Positions 7,545 through 15,303 of a stretch of 29,520 nucleotides of DNA are shown here, one piece after another. A program made the translations under genes and the position numbers. The notes beneath the pieces were generated by a model. The model was not told the origin of the DNA. It saw nothing but the letters and a program-made list of their open reading frames with translations, and did not search any database. This DNA comes from an uncultured Clostridia bacterium. Lineage in GTDB: Bacteria > Bacillota > Clostridia > Christensenellales > Aristaeellaceae. The first letter of the stretch is position 1. The number at the start of each line of letters is the position of its first letter. The stretch is taken from NCBI GenBank assembly GCA_934647165.1, contig CAKUFA010000032.1, forward strand, positions 1-29,520. The letters are read 5' to 3'.

Positions 7545-7913
7545 ATGAACAAAAAGAACTGGATCATCCTGGGCACAGTGGTTGTGCTTGCCGTTGCGCT
7601 GCTGGCCGTTTCGCCGTTGTTAATGGAAAGAGAGGCAGCCGAAAATATGGTCATCATCTCCGTGAATGGAAAAGAATACGCCCGCGTGCCTCTTTCCCAT
7701 CCGCAAACAGTGACCATCGACCAGGGCGACGGGCGAGTGAATGTGGTGGAGGTGAGCGACCACGGCGCGGTGATGGCTTCCTCTTCCTGCGACAACCAGC
7801 TTTGCGTGCACATGGGGGAGGTAACGCTTGACAACTGGGAATTTCGTGCCAATCAAGCGTTTATCATCTGCCTGCCAAACCGGGTGACGGTGGAATTGGC
7901 GGTGAAGGAATGA
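7545..7913 (+). CDS. NusG domain II-containing membrane-anchored protein
   Basis: A 122-residue protein with one N-terminal membrane segment (residues 5-26) and an exported NusG-domain-II-like beta domain (30-122). The family hallmarks SSCDNQLCVHMG (Cys82 and Cys87) and CLPNRVTVEL (Cys109) are present. Proteins of this type often precede apbE and FMN-binding genes in Firmicutes, including flavin-based extracellular electron transfer loci, but their biochemical role is not established. The ATG at 7545 with GGAAAG upstream is preferred over a GTG at 7479 lying just after the promoter, because the membrane segment starts directly after it. The stop overlaps the apbE start by 4 bases, which indicates translational coupling. 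Confidence 0.85.
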   Translation: MNKKNWIILGTVVVLAVALLAVSPLLMEREAAENMVIISVNGKEYARVPLSHPQTVTIDQGDGRVNVVEVSDHGAVMASSSCDNQLCVHMGEVTLDNWEFRANQAFIICLPNRVTVELAVKE

Positions 7914-8911
7914 GAAAAAAAAGGCTCTTTGCCCTGCTCCTGGCGTTGACGCTTCTGTCGCTGTGCTCCTGCTCGGCGCAAAGCATCCCTACAGTGGAAA
8001 AAGCCACCGCAACCGGCTTCTATTTCGATACGGTCGTGACGTTGATCATTTACGGCGGGCCTGAAGGAATGACCGACGAGCTCCTGCAAGAATGCGACCG
8101 TTACGAAAAGCTGCTGAGCAAAACCGTGGAAGGCAGCGATGTGAGCCGTATCAATGCCGCAAACGGCCAAACCGTGACGGTGGACGCGGAAACCTGGCAG
8201 ATTCTCAAGCGCGCTAAGGAAATCAGCGATCTGACGGGGCACGCCTTCTCCGTGACCATCGCACCGCTGACAGCCATGTGGGATTTCACCGGCGGCACGG
8301 AACGCATGCCCACGGAGGCAGAGCGGCTTGCAGCCCTGCCCCTGGTGGACGACGACCGGCTGGTGCTGGGCGACGGCAACACCGTAACCCTGCCTTCCGG
8401 CATGGAAATCGACCTGGGCGGCATCGCCAAGGGATACATTGCCGACAAACTGGCTGAGAAAATCCGCGGAAAGGTGAAAGGCGCGCTGCTCAACTTCGGC
8501 GGCAACGTGTATGCAGTGGGCGAAAAGCCTGACGGCAGCGCCTTCCGCGTCGGTATCCGCGATCCGAAAAACACCGATACCCAGCGTGCCATTGTGAGCG
8601 TAAAGGATCGCACGGTGGTCACCAGCGGTACCTACGAACGCTTCTTTGTCAAGGACGGGGTGACCTATCACCACATCCTCGACCCCCAAACGGGCGCAAG
8701 CGCCCAAACCGACCTGACCAGCGCAACCATTGTCGGCACAAGCTCTATGGATGCGGATGCCTTTGCCACGGCATGCATCGTGCTGGGAAAGGAAAAAGCC
8801 CTCCAGCTATTGGAGGATAACGGACTGGACGGCCTGCTCATCGATCAGGACGAACAGCTGACGGCCACAACCGCCTTTGCGGAGCACTATCCGCTGCAGG
8901 CGGTGGAATAA
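7910..8911 (+). CDS. apbE: FAD:protein FMN transferase, lipoprotein
   Basis: A 333-residue ApbE-family enzyme that transfers FMN from FAD to a Thr of target SGAT motifs on exported proteins, using Mg2+. The signal sequence ends in a lipobox-like LCSC, with Cys21 as the likely lipid site. Family motifs are in order: DLGGIAKGY (168-176), LLNFGGNVYAVG (193-204), VTSGTYERFF (237-246), HHILDPQTG (254-262) and SMDADAFATA (279-288). Likely targets are encoded around it: the six-motif protein directly downstream and both secreted reductases upstream. This is the only flavin transferase in the window. It overlaps the preceding gene by 4 bases. Confidence 0.95.
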   Translation: MRKKRLFALLLALTLLSLCSCSAQSIPTVEKATATGFYFDTVVTLIIYGGPEGMTDELLQECDRYEKLLSKTVEGSDVSRINAANGQTVTVDAETWQILKRAKEISDLTGHAFSVTIAPLTAMWDFTGGTERMPTEAERLAALPLVDDDRLVLGDGNTVTLPSGMEIDLGGIAKGYIADKLAEKIRGKVKGALLNFGGNVYAVGEKPDGSAFRVGIRDPKNTDTQRAIVSVKDRTVVTSGTYERFFVKDGVTYHHILDPQTGASAQTDLTSATIVGTSSMDADAFATACIVLGKEKALQLLEDNGLDGLLIDQDEQLTATTAFAEHYPLQAVE

Positions 8912-8916
8912 AGGCG

Positions 8917-8975
8917 ACGCCGCGCAACACCGCGGCGTGCTAAGTTTCACTGAACATACGGGGAAAACTTCCCCG
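8917..8975 (+). promoter_or_regulatory. Two hairpins between apbE and the six-FMN gene
   Basis: ACGCCGCG (8917-8924) pairs with CGCGGCGT (8931-8938) and lacks a T-run, so it does not look like a terminator; it could protect the upstream mRNA. CGGGGAA (8959-8965) pairs with TTCCCCG (8969-8975), and the ribosome site GGAGGG begins at 8978, three bases after it. The second hairpin may tune translation of the downstream gene, which is an inference. Confidence 0.45.
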
Positions 8976-8989
8976 ATGGAGGGAAAAGC

Positions 8990-11344
8990 ATGGAGAACAA
9001 TACGCCCAAGAAAAAGCAGTTTCCGGCCTACCTGACGCTGTGCATCATCGCGCTGATTGCCGCGGTGGTGCTGGCCGCAACCAACATGCTCACCCGCGGC
9101 CCCATCAAGGAGCATGAGATGGCCGCGCTGAAGGAAGCCTTCGGCACGGTGATGCCTGCGGACAGTTATGAGCAGATTTCTCTGGACGAAAGCTATACCA
9201 AGGCCGGTGTGGACAGCCTCTACAAAGCGCTGGACGCAGACGGCAACCTGGTGGGCTACTGCGTGAAGGCCGCCCAAACCGGTTATGCCAACAGCGTAGC
9301 CGTGACGCTGGGCGTTGACACAAACGGTGTGGTGAATGCCTGCGTGGTGGGCGACACCAACTTCCAGGAAACCGAGACCCTGGGCGGTCGCGCGCGCAAG
9401 CCGGAATTCCAGGATCAGTTCAAGGGCCTCGACGCGGTAAACGGCGGCAGTTTTGACGCCCTTTCCGGCGCAACGGTGACCAGCAAGGCCGTGTTGGGCG
9501 CAACCAACGCCGCCCTCAAGTGCGTGGCCGAAGTTGCCCTGAACAAGGCGCAGGAAACCGCCGTGGCCTTCGGCGAGGGCAAGAAGCAGAACGCTTCCGC
9601 ATCTCAGCCCGCCCTGACCGGCGAAGTGCACACCGGCTCCGCCAAGGGCTTTGGCGGCGATGTGACCGTAAACGCAACCTTGGATGACGCGGGCGTTGTG
9701 ACCGCCATCCAGATTGACGCCAACTGCGAAACCCCCGGCTTCGGCCAGCGCGTGATGGAAGAGGAAGACTTCCAGAAGCAGTTTGTCGGCAAGTCCGGCC
9801 CGTTCGTCCTGGGTGAAAATGTGGATGCGCTCTCCGGCGCGACCATCACCTCCACCGCTGTGGTGGAAGCCCTCAACCAGGCCCTCACCGCCCCCGCTTC
9901 CGCCCGTGAAGCGCTGATCGGCACTGCCAAGGGCTTTGGCGGCGATGTGGTCGTCACCCTGACCATGGACGGCGATAAGATTGCTTCCATCACCATTGAC
10001 GCTTCCTCCGAAACCCCCGGCTTCGGCCAGCGTGTGATGGAAGAAGCAGACTACCAGGCTCAGTTCATCGGCAAAACCCTGCCCGTGGAAGGTGTGGACG
10101 CGCTCTCCGGTGCAACCATCACCTCCACCGCCGTGCTGGAGGCCGTGAACAGCGCCGCTGCCCCTGCCGCCACTGAAGAACCCGCTGCCACCGAAGCGCC
10201 TGTTGCTGAAGGTACGCCCATCTCCGGCGCTGCGCAGGGCTTCCAGAGTGAAGTCACCGTGACAGCTACCATTGATGACGACAAAGCCATCACCTCCATC
10301 AAGATTGAAGCTGACGGCGAAACCCCCGGCTTCGGCCAGCGCACCATGGAGGATGAGGACTTCCTCAAGCAGTTCATCGGCAAGAAGCTGCCCCTGGAGC
10401 TGGGCAAGGATGTGGACGCACTCTCCGGCGCGACCATCACCTCCACCGCCATTGTGACCGCGCTGAACAGCACCGTTCCTGCGGAAGAAACCGCTACGGA
10501 AGCCCCCACCGAGGCTCCCACGGAAGCACCTGCTGTGTCGTTGGAAGACAGCAACGATAACCAGGACTCCGTCGGCGAAGCACAGGGCTTCGCCAGCATT
10601 GTGACCGTATACGCCAGCTATGACGCGGACGGCGCGATTGCCTCCATCAAAATCAACGCTGACGGCGAAACCCCCGGCTTCGGCCAGCGCACCATGGAGG
10701 ATGAGGACTTCCTCAAGCAGTTCATCGGCAAGAAGCTGCCCCTGGAGCTGGGCAAGGACGTGGACGCGCTCTCCGGTGCGACCATCACCTCCACCGCCGT
10801 GGTAGAAGCGCTGAATAATTCCGCTGTGCCTCTCACTGCTGATGCGGCTGTCGCTGCGGAAGCGGCTACCGCAACCGAGCTGACCGTGGAAGCGCCCGCC
10901 GCAACGTCTGTCCCCGTGGTTGAAGAAGCTACCGCAACCGATGCGGCAACAGATACCGACCTTGCAACGGATACGAACGCAGCGACAGGCACCGATGTGG
11001 CAAGCACCACCGACCTAGGCACGGCTACCGATCTGGCCACGGCAACCGACCTGAGCACGGCCACCGACCTGGAGCTGACGGTGGAAGGCCAGGGCTTCCA
11101 GAGCACGGTGACCGTTACGGTAACGCTGGACGCGGAAGGTGTGATCACTGCCATCAAAGTCAATGCTGACGGCGAAACCCCCGGCTTCGGCCAGCGCACC
11201 ATGGAGGATGAGGACTTCCTCAAGCAGTTCATCGGCAAGAAGCTGCCCCTGGAACTGGGCAAGGACAAGGATGTGGATGTGCTCTCCGGCGCGACCATCA
11301 CCTCCACCGCCATTGTGGATGCGTTGAATACGCTGGCAAAATAA
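8990..11344 (+). CDS. Membrane-anchored multi-flavin protein with six FMN-attachment motifs
   Basis: A 784-residue protein anchored by one N-terminal membrane segment (residues 13-34), with the rest outside the cell. The first domain (about 35-185) resembles RnfG/NqrC-type FMN-binding domains and has SGATVTS at 159-165. Five shorter FMN-binding domains follow, with SGAT at 282, 373, 479, 595 and 766, each in the context SGATITSTA. Domains 4, 5 and 6 share an almost identical stretch running from ADGETPGFGQR through the SGAT motif. Linkers are rich in Ala, Thr, Glu and Pro, and the last one (about 612-700) is a long Thr/Ala/Asp spacer. Covalent FMN on every motif would give a chain of up to six flavins, suited to moving electrons from the membrane through the cell wall. 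Membrane entry points (Rnf, Ndh2-like) are not in the window. The ribosome site is GGAGGG. Confidence 0.92.
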   Translation: MENNTPKKKQFPAYLTLCIIALIAAVVLAATNMLTRGPIKEHEMAALKEAFGTVMPADSYEQISLDESYTKAGVDSLYKALDADGNLVGYCVKAAQTGYANSVAVTLGVDTNGVVNACVVGDTNFQETETLGGRARKPEFQDQFKGLDAVNGGSFDALSGATVTSKAVLGATNAALKCVAEVALNKAQETAVAFGEGKKQNASASQPALTGEVHTGSAKGFGGDVTVNATLDDAGVVTAIQIDANCETPGFGQRVMEEEDFQKQFVGKSGPFVLGENVDALSGATITSTAVVEALNQALTAPASAREALIGTAKGFGGDVVVTLTMDGDKIASITIDASSETPGFGQRVMEEADYQAQFIGKTLPVEGVDALSGATITSTAVLEAVNSAAAPAATEEPAATEAPVAEGTPISGAAQGFQSEVTVTATIDDDKAITSIKIEADGETPGFGQRTMEDEDFLKQFIGKKLPLELGKDVDALSGATITSTAIVTALNSTVPAEETATEAPTEAPTEAPAVSLEDSNDNQDSVGEAQGFASIVTVYASYDADGAIASIKINADGETPGFGQRTMEDEDFLKQFIGKKLPLELGKDVDALSGATITSTAVVEALNNSAVPLTADAAVAAEAATATELTVEAPAATSVPVVEEATATDAATDTDLATDTNAATGTDVASTTDLGTATDLATATDLSTATDLELTVEGQGFQSTVTVTVTLDAEGVITAIKVNADGETPGFGQRTMEDEDFLKQFIGKKLPLELGKDKDVDVLSGATITSTAIVDALNTLAK
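10310..10450 (+). repeat. Near-identical coding repeat, copy A
   Basis: This 141-base segment inside the six-FMN gene encodes ADGETPGFGQR through SGATITSTA. It matches copies B and C almost base for base, including synonymous positions. Confidence 0.85.
10658..10798 (+). repeat. Near-identical coding repeat, copy B
   Basis: This second copy of the 141-base segment differs from copy A at only a few silent positions (for example GACGTG versus GATGTG near its end). The flanking linker sequences of the copies are unrelated. Confidence 0.85.
11009..11071 (+). repeat. TDLxTA tandem repeat in the linker before the last FMN domain
   Basis: Residues 674-694 read TDLGTA, TDLATA, TDLSTA, TDL. They form the regular end of a longer Thr/Ala/Asp-rich linker with many TD pairs. 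At DNA level the 18-base units are similar but not identical. It is probably a flexible or sugar-modified spacer that holds the last flavin domain away from the others. Confidence 0.7.
11165..11311 (+). repeat. Near-identical coding repeat, copy C
   Basis: This third copy is 6 bases longer because of an extra Lys-Asp pair before the SGAT motif (LGKDKDVDVLSG), and it is otherwise nearly identical to copies A and B. Identity at silent sites points to recent duplication or gene conversion. Confidence 0.85.
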
Positions 11345-11382
11345 GGACAGCCATCAAGCCTCTATCTGATCAAACCCCAAAC

Positions 11383-11425
11383 CACCGGGAAGCGTCTTTT
11401 CAAAGACATTTCCCGGTGATTTTTT
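11383..11425 (+). terminator. Rho-independent terminator of the flavinylation operon
   Basis: CACCGGGAA (11383-11391) pairs with TTCCCGGTG (11410-11418), with an inner stem GTCTTT/AAAGAC, and is followed by ATTTTTT. It ends the NusG-II/apbE/six-FMN transcript. Confidence 0.85.
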
Positions 11426-11537
11426 GTAGAATCGCTGTTTTCCATTCTGCGTAAGCATGTCAACGCAATTTCATCCCGCCGATACGCATGGGCGCGTCCT
11501 CCGCCATATATTTCACGCCACTTTCCGCCTGCCGGGA

Positions 11538-11567
11538 TTGGACAATCCACCGTTTATACGATATAAT
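11538..11567 (+). promoter_or_regulatory. Promoter of the priA housekeeping operon
   Basis: TTGGAC (11538-11543) and a perfect TATAAT (11562-11567) are separated by 18 bases, and the GTG start at 11606 is about 40 bases downstream. No other convincing promoter is seen before 23392, and the genes mostly overlap. Confidence 0.65.
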
Positions 11568-11605
11568 AGAAGCTGTTGATCTTTTCTATAACGGGGGGTG
11601 ACGGT

Positions 11606-13843
11606 GTGCTGGTTCAGGTGATTGTGGATATTGTGAATCCCCAGGTGGCGCACACCTTCACCTACCGCGTACCGCAGGGCATGTCGCTCACCATCGGTCA
11701 ACGGGTAGAAGTGCCTTTCGGCCCCCGCCGCAAGGAAGGCGTAGTGATTGGCTTTGCGGACACGTGTGATGTGCCGGAAAACAAGCTGCGGGATGTGATC
11801 GCTCCCTTGGAGGATTACGCGGCCATCCTGCCGGCGCTGCTGACGTTGGCGCAGCACATGGCGGACAACGCCCATTGTCCTCTGGCAGAAACCCTGCGGT
11901 TGATGCTGCCCGCGGAAATGCGCGGCAACCGGGTGCAGGCGCGCATGCAGCAGATGGCGCAGCTGACGATTCCGCCCGCATCGCTGGCGCAGGCCAGTGA
12001 AAATCAGGGACGATCGCAGAAACGGCGCACACTGCTTACGCTGCTCAACGATGGAAAGCCGCACCCGGTAGCAGAGCTTCGCCTGCTTGTGCGCGATCCG
12101 CAGCCCGCGCTGGAACACCTGGCCGGTCAGGGACTGGTGCGGCTGTTTCAGCAGGAAGTGCTGCGCCGCCCCGGCGGCAATATACCGGATGAGCCCACGC
12201 CCGACCCGGTGCTGACCCCCGAGCAAAAGGAAGTGTTGGGCGAGGTGCTGCCCCGGCTGCGGCAGGGTCAAGGACGCTTCCTGCTCCATGGCGTAACAGG
12301 CAGCGGTAAAACGGAAGTGTTCATCCGCCTAGTGCGGGAAACGCTGGCCACAGGCCGCAGCGCCATGATCCTTGTGCCGGAAATCGCCCTCACGCCGCAA
12401 ATGGTCAACTGGTTCCGCGCACGCTTTGGGCCGGTAGCCGCGGTTTTGCACTCCCGCCTGAGTGCCGGGGAGCGCTTTGACGAATGGCGGCGCATCCGCC
12501 GCGGGGAAGCACGGGTTGTCATCGGCGCACGTTCGGCGGTGTTTGCCCCGCTGGAAAAGCCCGGCCTCATTGTGGTCGATGAGGAACATGAATCTACCTA
12601 TCAGAGCGACCGGCATCCCCGCTATGATGCACGGGAAGTGGCGCAATGGCGGTGCGAGCAGGAGGGTGCGACGCTCCTGCTGGCCAGCGCAACACCCAGC
12701 ATTCTCTCCTTTGCCAAGGCACGCCGAGGGGATTACACGCTGCTCGAAATGCCCCGCAGGGTCAACAACCGTCCGCTGCCGGAAGTGGAAATTGTGGACA
12801 TGCGTCAGGAGCTGGAGCGGGGTAACCGTTCCATGTTTTCCGCCAACCTGCAAAGAAAGCTGATTGCCTGTGTCCACGGCGGACAACAGGCCATGCTGCT
12901 GATGAACCGCCGGGGCTACAATGCTTTTGTAAGCTGCCGAAGCTGCGGCCACGTGATGAAATGCCCCAACTGCGATGTCTCCATGACCTACCACGTGCAG
13001 GGAAACGACGGGCAGCTGCATTGTCACTACTGCGGCCATACGATGCCTGTGCCGGAAACCTGCCCGGAATGCGGCAGCCGCTACATCCGCTATTTCGGCG
13101 TTGGCACACAAAAGGTGGAAGAGGAGCTGCGCAAGCTTCTGCCCGGAACAGCCATTGGCCGCATGGACATCGACACCACCTCCGGCAAGGACGGTCACCA
13201 GAAAATCCTTGACGAATTCCGCGCCGGTAAAACCCGGGTGCTGGTCGGCACGCAGATGATCGCCAAAGGATTGGACTTTCCGCAGGTAACGCTTGTGGGC
13301 GTGGTAGCGGCGGACATGACACTGAACCTACCGGACTATCGCTCTCGCGAGCGGACGTTTCAGCTGCTGACGCAGGTCGCCGGGCGCGCAGGAAGGGGCG
13401 TGCTGCCGGGCGAAGTGGTCATCCAGACCTACAAACCGGAAGATCCGGTCATCCAATTTGCCGCACGGCAGGATTATCGAGCGTTTTTCGAGGAAGAGTT
13501 CGCCCTGCGGCGAAAACGGCTGTATCCCCCGTTCACCATCATGGCGCGGGCGCTGGTGGAAAGCCCTTCGGAAGAAAAAGCGCACGCTCGCGCCCAGGAT
13601 ATTTACCGGCAGGCGCAGGCCGTGCTGGCAGAAAATCCCCACTGGAAAAAGCGCGTGCTGATGATGGTGCTCGACCAGCCTTCCGTGACCATGCTGCGCG
13701 GAAAAAGCCGCTATCAGGTGCTGTTGAAATTGCTGGTGCACGCAGACACGGAGCAGTTTGTCGCCGCGGTAACGGAGCTGTGCCGGCAGGAAATCCCCGG
13801 CACAGAAGCCTATTTTGAATATAACCCAACGAATATGATGTGA
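11606..13843 (+). CDS. priA: Primosomal protein N', replication restart helicase PriA
   Basis: A 745-residue 3'-5' DNA helicase that reloads the replisome at stalled forks. The N-terminal DNA-binding domain is followed by Walker A GVTGSGKTE (229-237), DEEH (325-328), the motif LASATPS, and eight zinc-binding cysteines between Cys444 and Cys489 (four CxxC pairs). The C-terminal helicase lobe has MIAKGLDFP and QVAGRAGRG. The GTG at 11606 is favoured because GGGGGGTGA lies just upstream; a TTG at 11576 in the same frame lies before this site. It is the first gene of the operon, with def 15 bases downstream. Confidence 0.96.
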   Translation: MLVQVIVDIVNPQVAHTFTYRVPQGMSLTIGQRVEVPFGPRRKEGVVIGFADTCDVPENKLRDVIAPLEDYAAILPALLTLAQHMADNAHCPLAETLRLMLPAEMRGNRVQARMQQMAQLTIPPASLAQASENQGRSQKRRTLLTLLNDGKPHPVAELRLLVRDPQPALEHLAGQGLVRLFQQEVLRRPGGNIPDEPTPDPVLTPEQKEVLGEVLPRLRQGQGRFLLHGVTGSGKTEVFIRLVRETLATGRSAMILVPEIALTPQMVNWFRARFGPVAAVLHSRLSAGERFDEWRRIRRGEARVVIGARSAVFAPLEKPGLIVVDEEHESTYQSDRHPRYDAREVAQWRCEQEGATLLLASATPSILSFAKARRGDYTLLEMPRRVNNRPLPEVEIVDMRQELERGNRSMFSANLQRKLIACVHGGQQAMLLMNRRGYNAFVSCRSCGHVMKCPNCDVSMTYHVQGNDGQLHCHYCGHTMPVPETCPECGSRYIRYFGVGTQKVEEELRKLLPGTAIGRMDIDTTSGKDGHQKILDEFRAGKTRVLVGTQMIAKGLDFPQVTLVGVVAADMTLNLPDYRSRERTFQLLTQVAGRAGRGVLPGEVVIQTYKPEDPVIQFAARQDYRAFFEEEFALRRKRLYPPFTIMARALVESPSEEKAHARAQDIYRQAQAVLAENPHWKKRVLMMVLDQPSVTMLRGKSRYQVLLKLLVHADTEQFVAAVTELCRQEIPGTEAYFEYNPTNMM

Positions 13844-13858
13844 AAAGAGGGCACGAAA

Positions 13859-14371
13859 ATGGCAATTCGAAAGATTGTGAAACTGGGCGACGATACGCTC
13901 CGGAAGGTATGCAAGCAGCAAGAAAAGTTCGATCCACGGCTGTGGATCCTGCTCAAGGACATGGCGGACACCATGTACAAAGCCGAAGGCGTTGGTCTGG
14001 CCGCGCCTCAGGTGGGCATCCTGCGCCGGGTGGTGGTGATTGACGTGGGCGATGGGCTGGTGGAGCTGGTCAATCCGGTGATCACGAACGCTTCCGGCAC
14101 CCAGTGCGGCCGTGAGGGTTGCCTGAGCCTGCCCGGACGACAGGGCATTGTAACCCGCCCCGACAAGGTAACCGTGCAGGCGCAGGATCGCAAGGGTCGT
14201 CCCTTTGAAATGGAGGCAGAGGGCTTCTTTGCCCGGGCGGTCTGCCATGAGCTGGATCACCTGGACGGAGTGCTGTACATTGACAAAATGGACAGAGAGC
14301 TGACCCCGGAAGAAATTGAGGGGCATGTGCCCGAAGATGACCTGCCCGCGGAAGAGGGGGATCAGGAATGA
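13859..14371 (+). CDS. def: Peptide deformylase
   Basis: A 170-residue metalloenzyme that removes the formyl group from the N-terminal Met of new proteins. All three family motifs are intact: GVGLAAPQVG (44-53), EGCLS (86-90) and HELDH (130-134), giving metal ligands Cys88, His130 and His134 and catalytic Glu131. The start has AAGAGGG upstream. It overlaps fmt by 4 bases, the usual pairing of the enzyme that removes the formyl group with the one that adds it. Confidence 0.97.
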   Translation: MAIRKIVKLGDDTLRKVCKQQEKFDPRLWILLKDMADTMYKAEGVGLAAPQVGILRRVVVIDVGDGLVELVNPVITNASGTQCGREGCLSLPGRQGIVTRPDKVTVQAQDRKGRPFEMEAEGFFARAVCHELDHLDGVLYIDKMDRELTPEEIEGHVPEDDLPAEEGDQE

Positions 14372-15303
14372 AGATTGTTTTCATGGGCACGCCGGAATTT
14401 GCCGTGCCGAGCCTTATCGCCCTATGCGAGGCAGGCTATGACGTGGCGGCTGTATACACCCAGCCTGACCGCCCCAAGGGGCGCGGCAACAAACTGACCC
14501 CGCCCCCTGTGAAGCAGGAGGCTTTGCGGCGCGGCATTGAGGTCCATCAGCCCCAGCGCATCCGCAAGGAGAGCGTGGAAGAGCTGCGCGCCCTGGCGCC
14601 CGATTTGTGCGTCACAGCGGCCTTCGGGCAGATTCTCTCCCAGGAGCTGCTGGACATTCCGAAATACGGCAACATCAATGTGCATGCCTCGCTCCTTCCC
14701 AGGCACCGTGGCAGTGCGCCCATTGCTTGGGGGCTTTTGCAGGGGGATAAGCAGGCAGGCATCACCACCATGATGATGGATCGCGGCGTAGACACGGGCG
14801 ATATGCTGCTGCAACGGGCTGTGGACATCCTGCCCACAGAGACCTGCGGGGAGTTGACCGAACGGTTGAGCCACGTGGGCGCGGAGCTGCTGCTGGAAAC
14901 CATTCATCAGCTGGAAGCAGGCACGCTCAAGCGCATCCCCCAGGATGAAAGCCAGATGACCTACGATCCAAAGCTGACCAAAGAAATGGGGGTTGTGGAC
15001 TGGACACGGAACGCACAGGCCATTGTGGGACAGATCCACGGCCTGAACCCGTGGCCCGGCGCTTCCACCGCATGGGAAGGCGGACGGCTGAAACTCCTGC
15101 GCGCAGAAGCAACGCAGGGCAGCGGCACACCCGGTGAAATTCTGTTGGCAGACGCAAAGAACGGGCTGGTGGTGGCTTGCGGCAACGGCGCGGTGCGTGT
15201 GCTGAACCTGCAAGCCCCCGGCGGTAAGCCTATGAGCAGCAAGGACTACCTGCGCGGCCATCCCATGGCGGCAGGCTCGGTTTTGAAAGAGGAAGAAGCA
15301 TGA
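14368..15303 (+). CDS. fmt: Methionyl-tRNA formyltransferase
   Basis: A 311-residue enzyme that formylates initiator Met-tRNA with 10-formyl-tetrahydrofolate. The N-terminal catalytic domain has FMGTPEFA (5-12), the catalytic Asn104 and His106 in NINVHASLLPRHRG and Asp142 in DRGVDTGD. The C-terminal OB-like tRNA-binding domain runs from about residue 205. The length is normal for the family. It overlaps both neighbours by 4 bases. Confidence 0.97.
   Translation: MKIVFMGTPEFAVPSLIALCEAGYDVAAVYTQPDRPKGRGNKLTPPPVKQEALRRGIEVHQPQRIRKESVEELRALAPDLCVTAAFGQILSQELLDIPKYGNINVHASLLPRHRGSAPIAWGLLQGDKQAGITTMMMDRGVDTGDMLLQRAVDILPTETCGELTERLSHVGAELLLETIHQLEAGTLKRIPQDESQMTYDPKLTKEMGVVDWTRNAQAIVGQIHGLNPWPGASTAWEGGRLKLLRAEATQGSGTPGEILLADAKNGLVVACGNGAVRVLNLQAPGGKPMSSKDYLRGHPMAAGSVLKEEEA

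Noticed and set aside
10310..11311. An insertion or misassembled repeat within the six-FMN gene
   Set aside because: The reading frame is kept throughout, linkers differ between copies and each unit carries a complete FMN motif, so genuine domain duplication fits better, although assembly checks remain useful.
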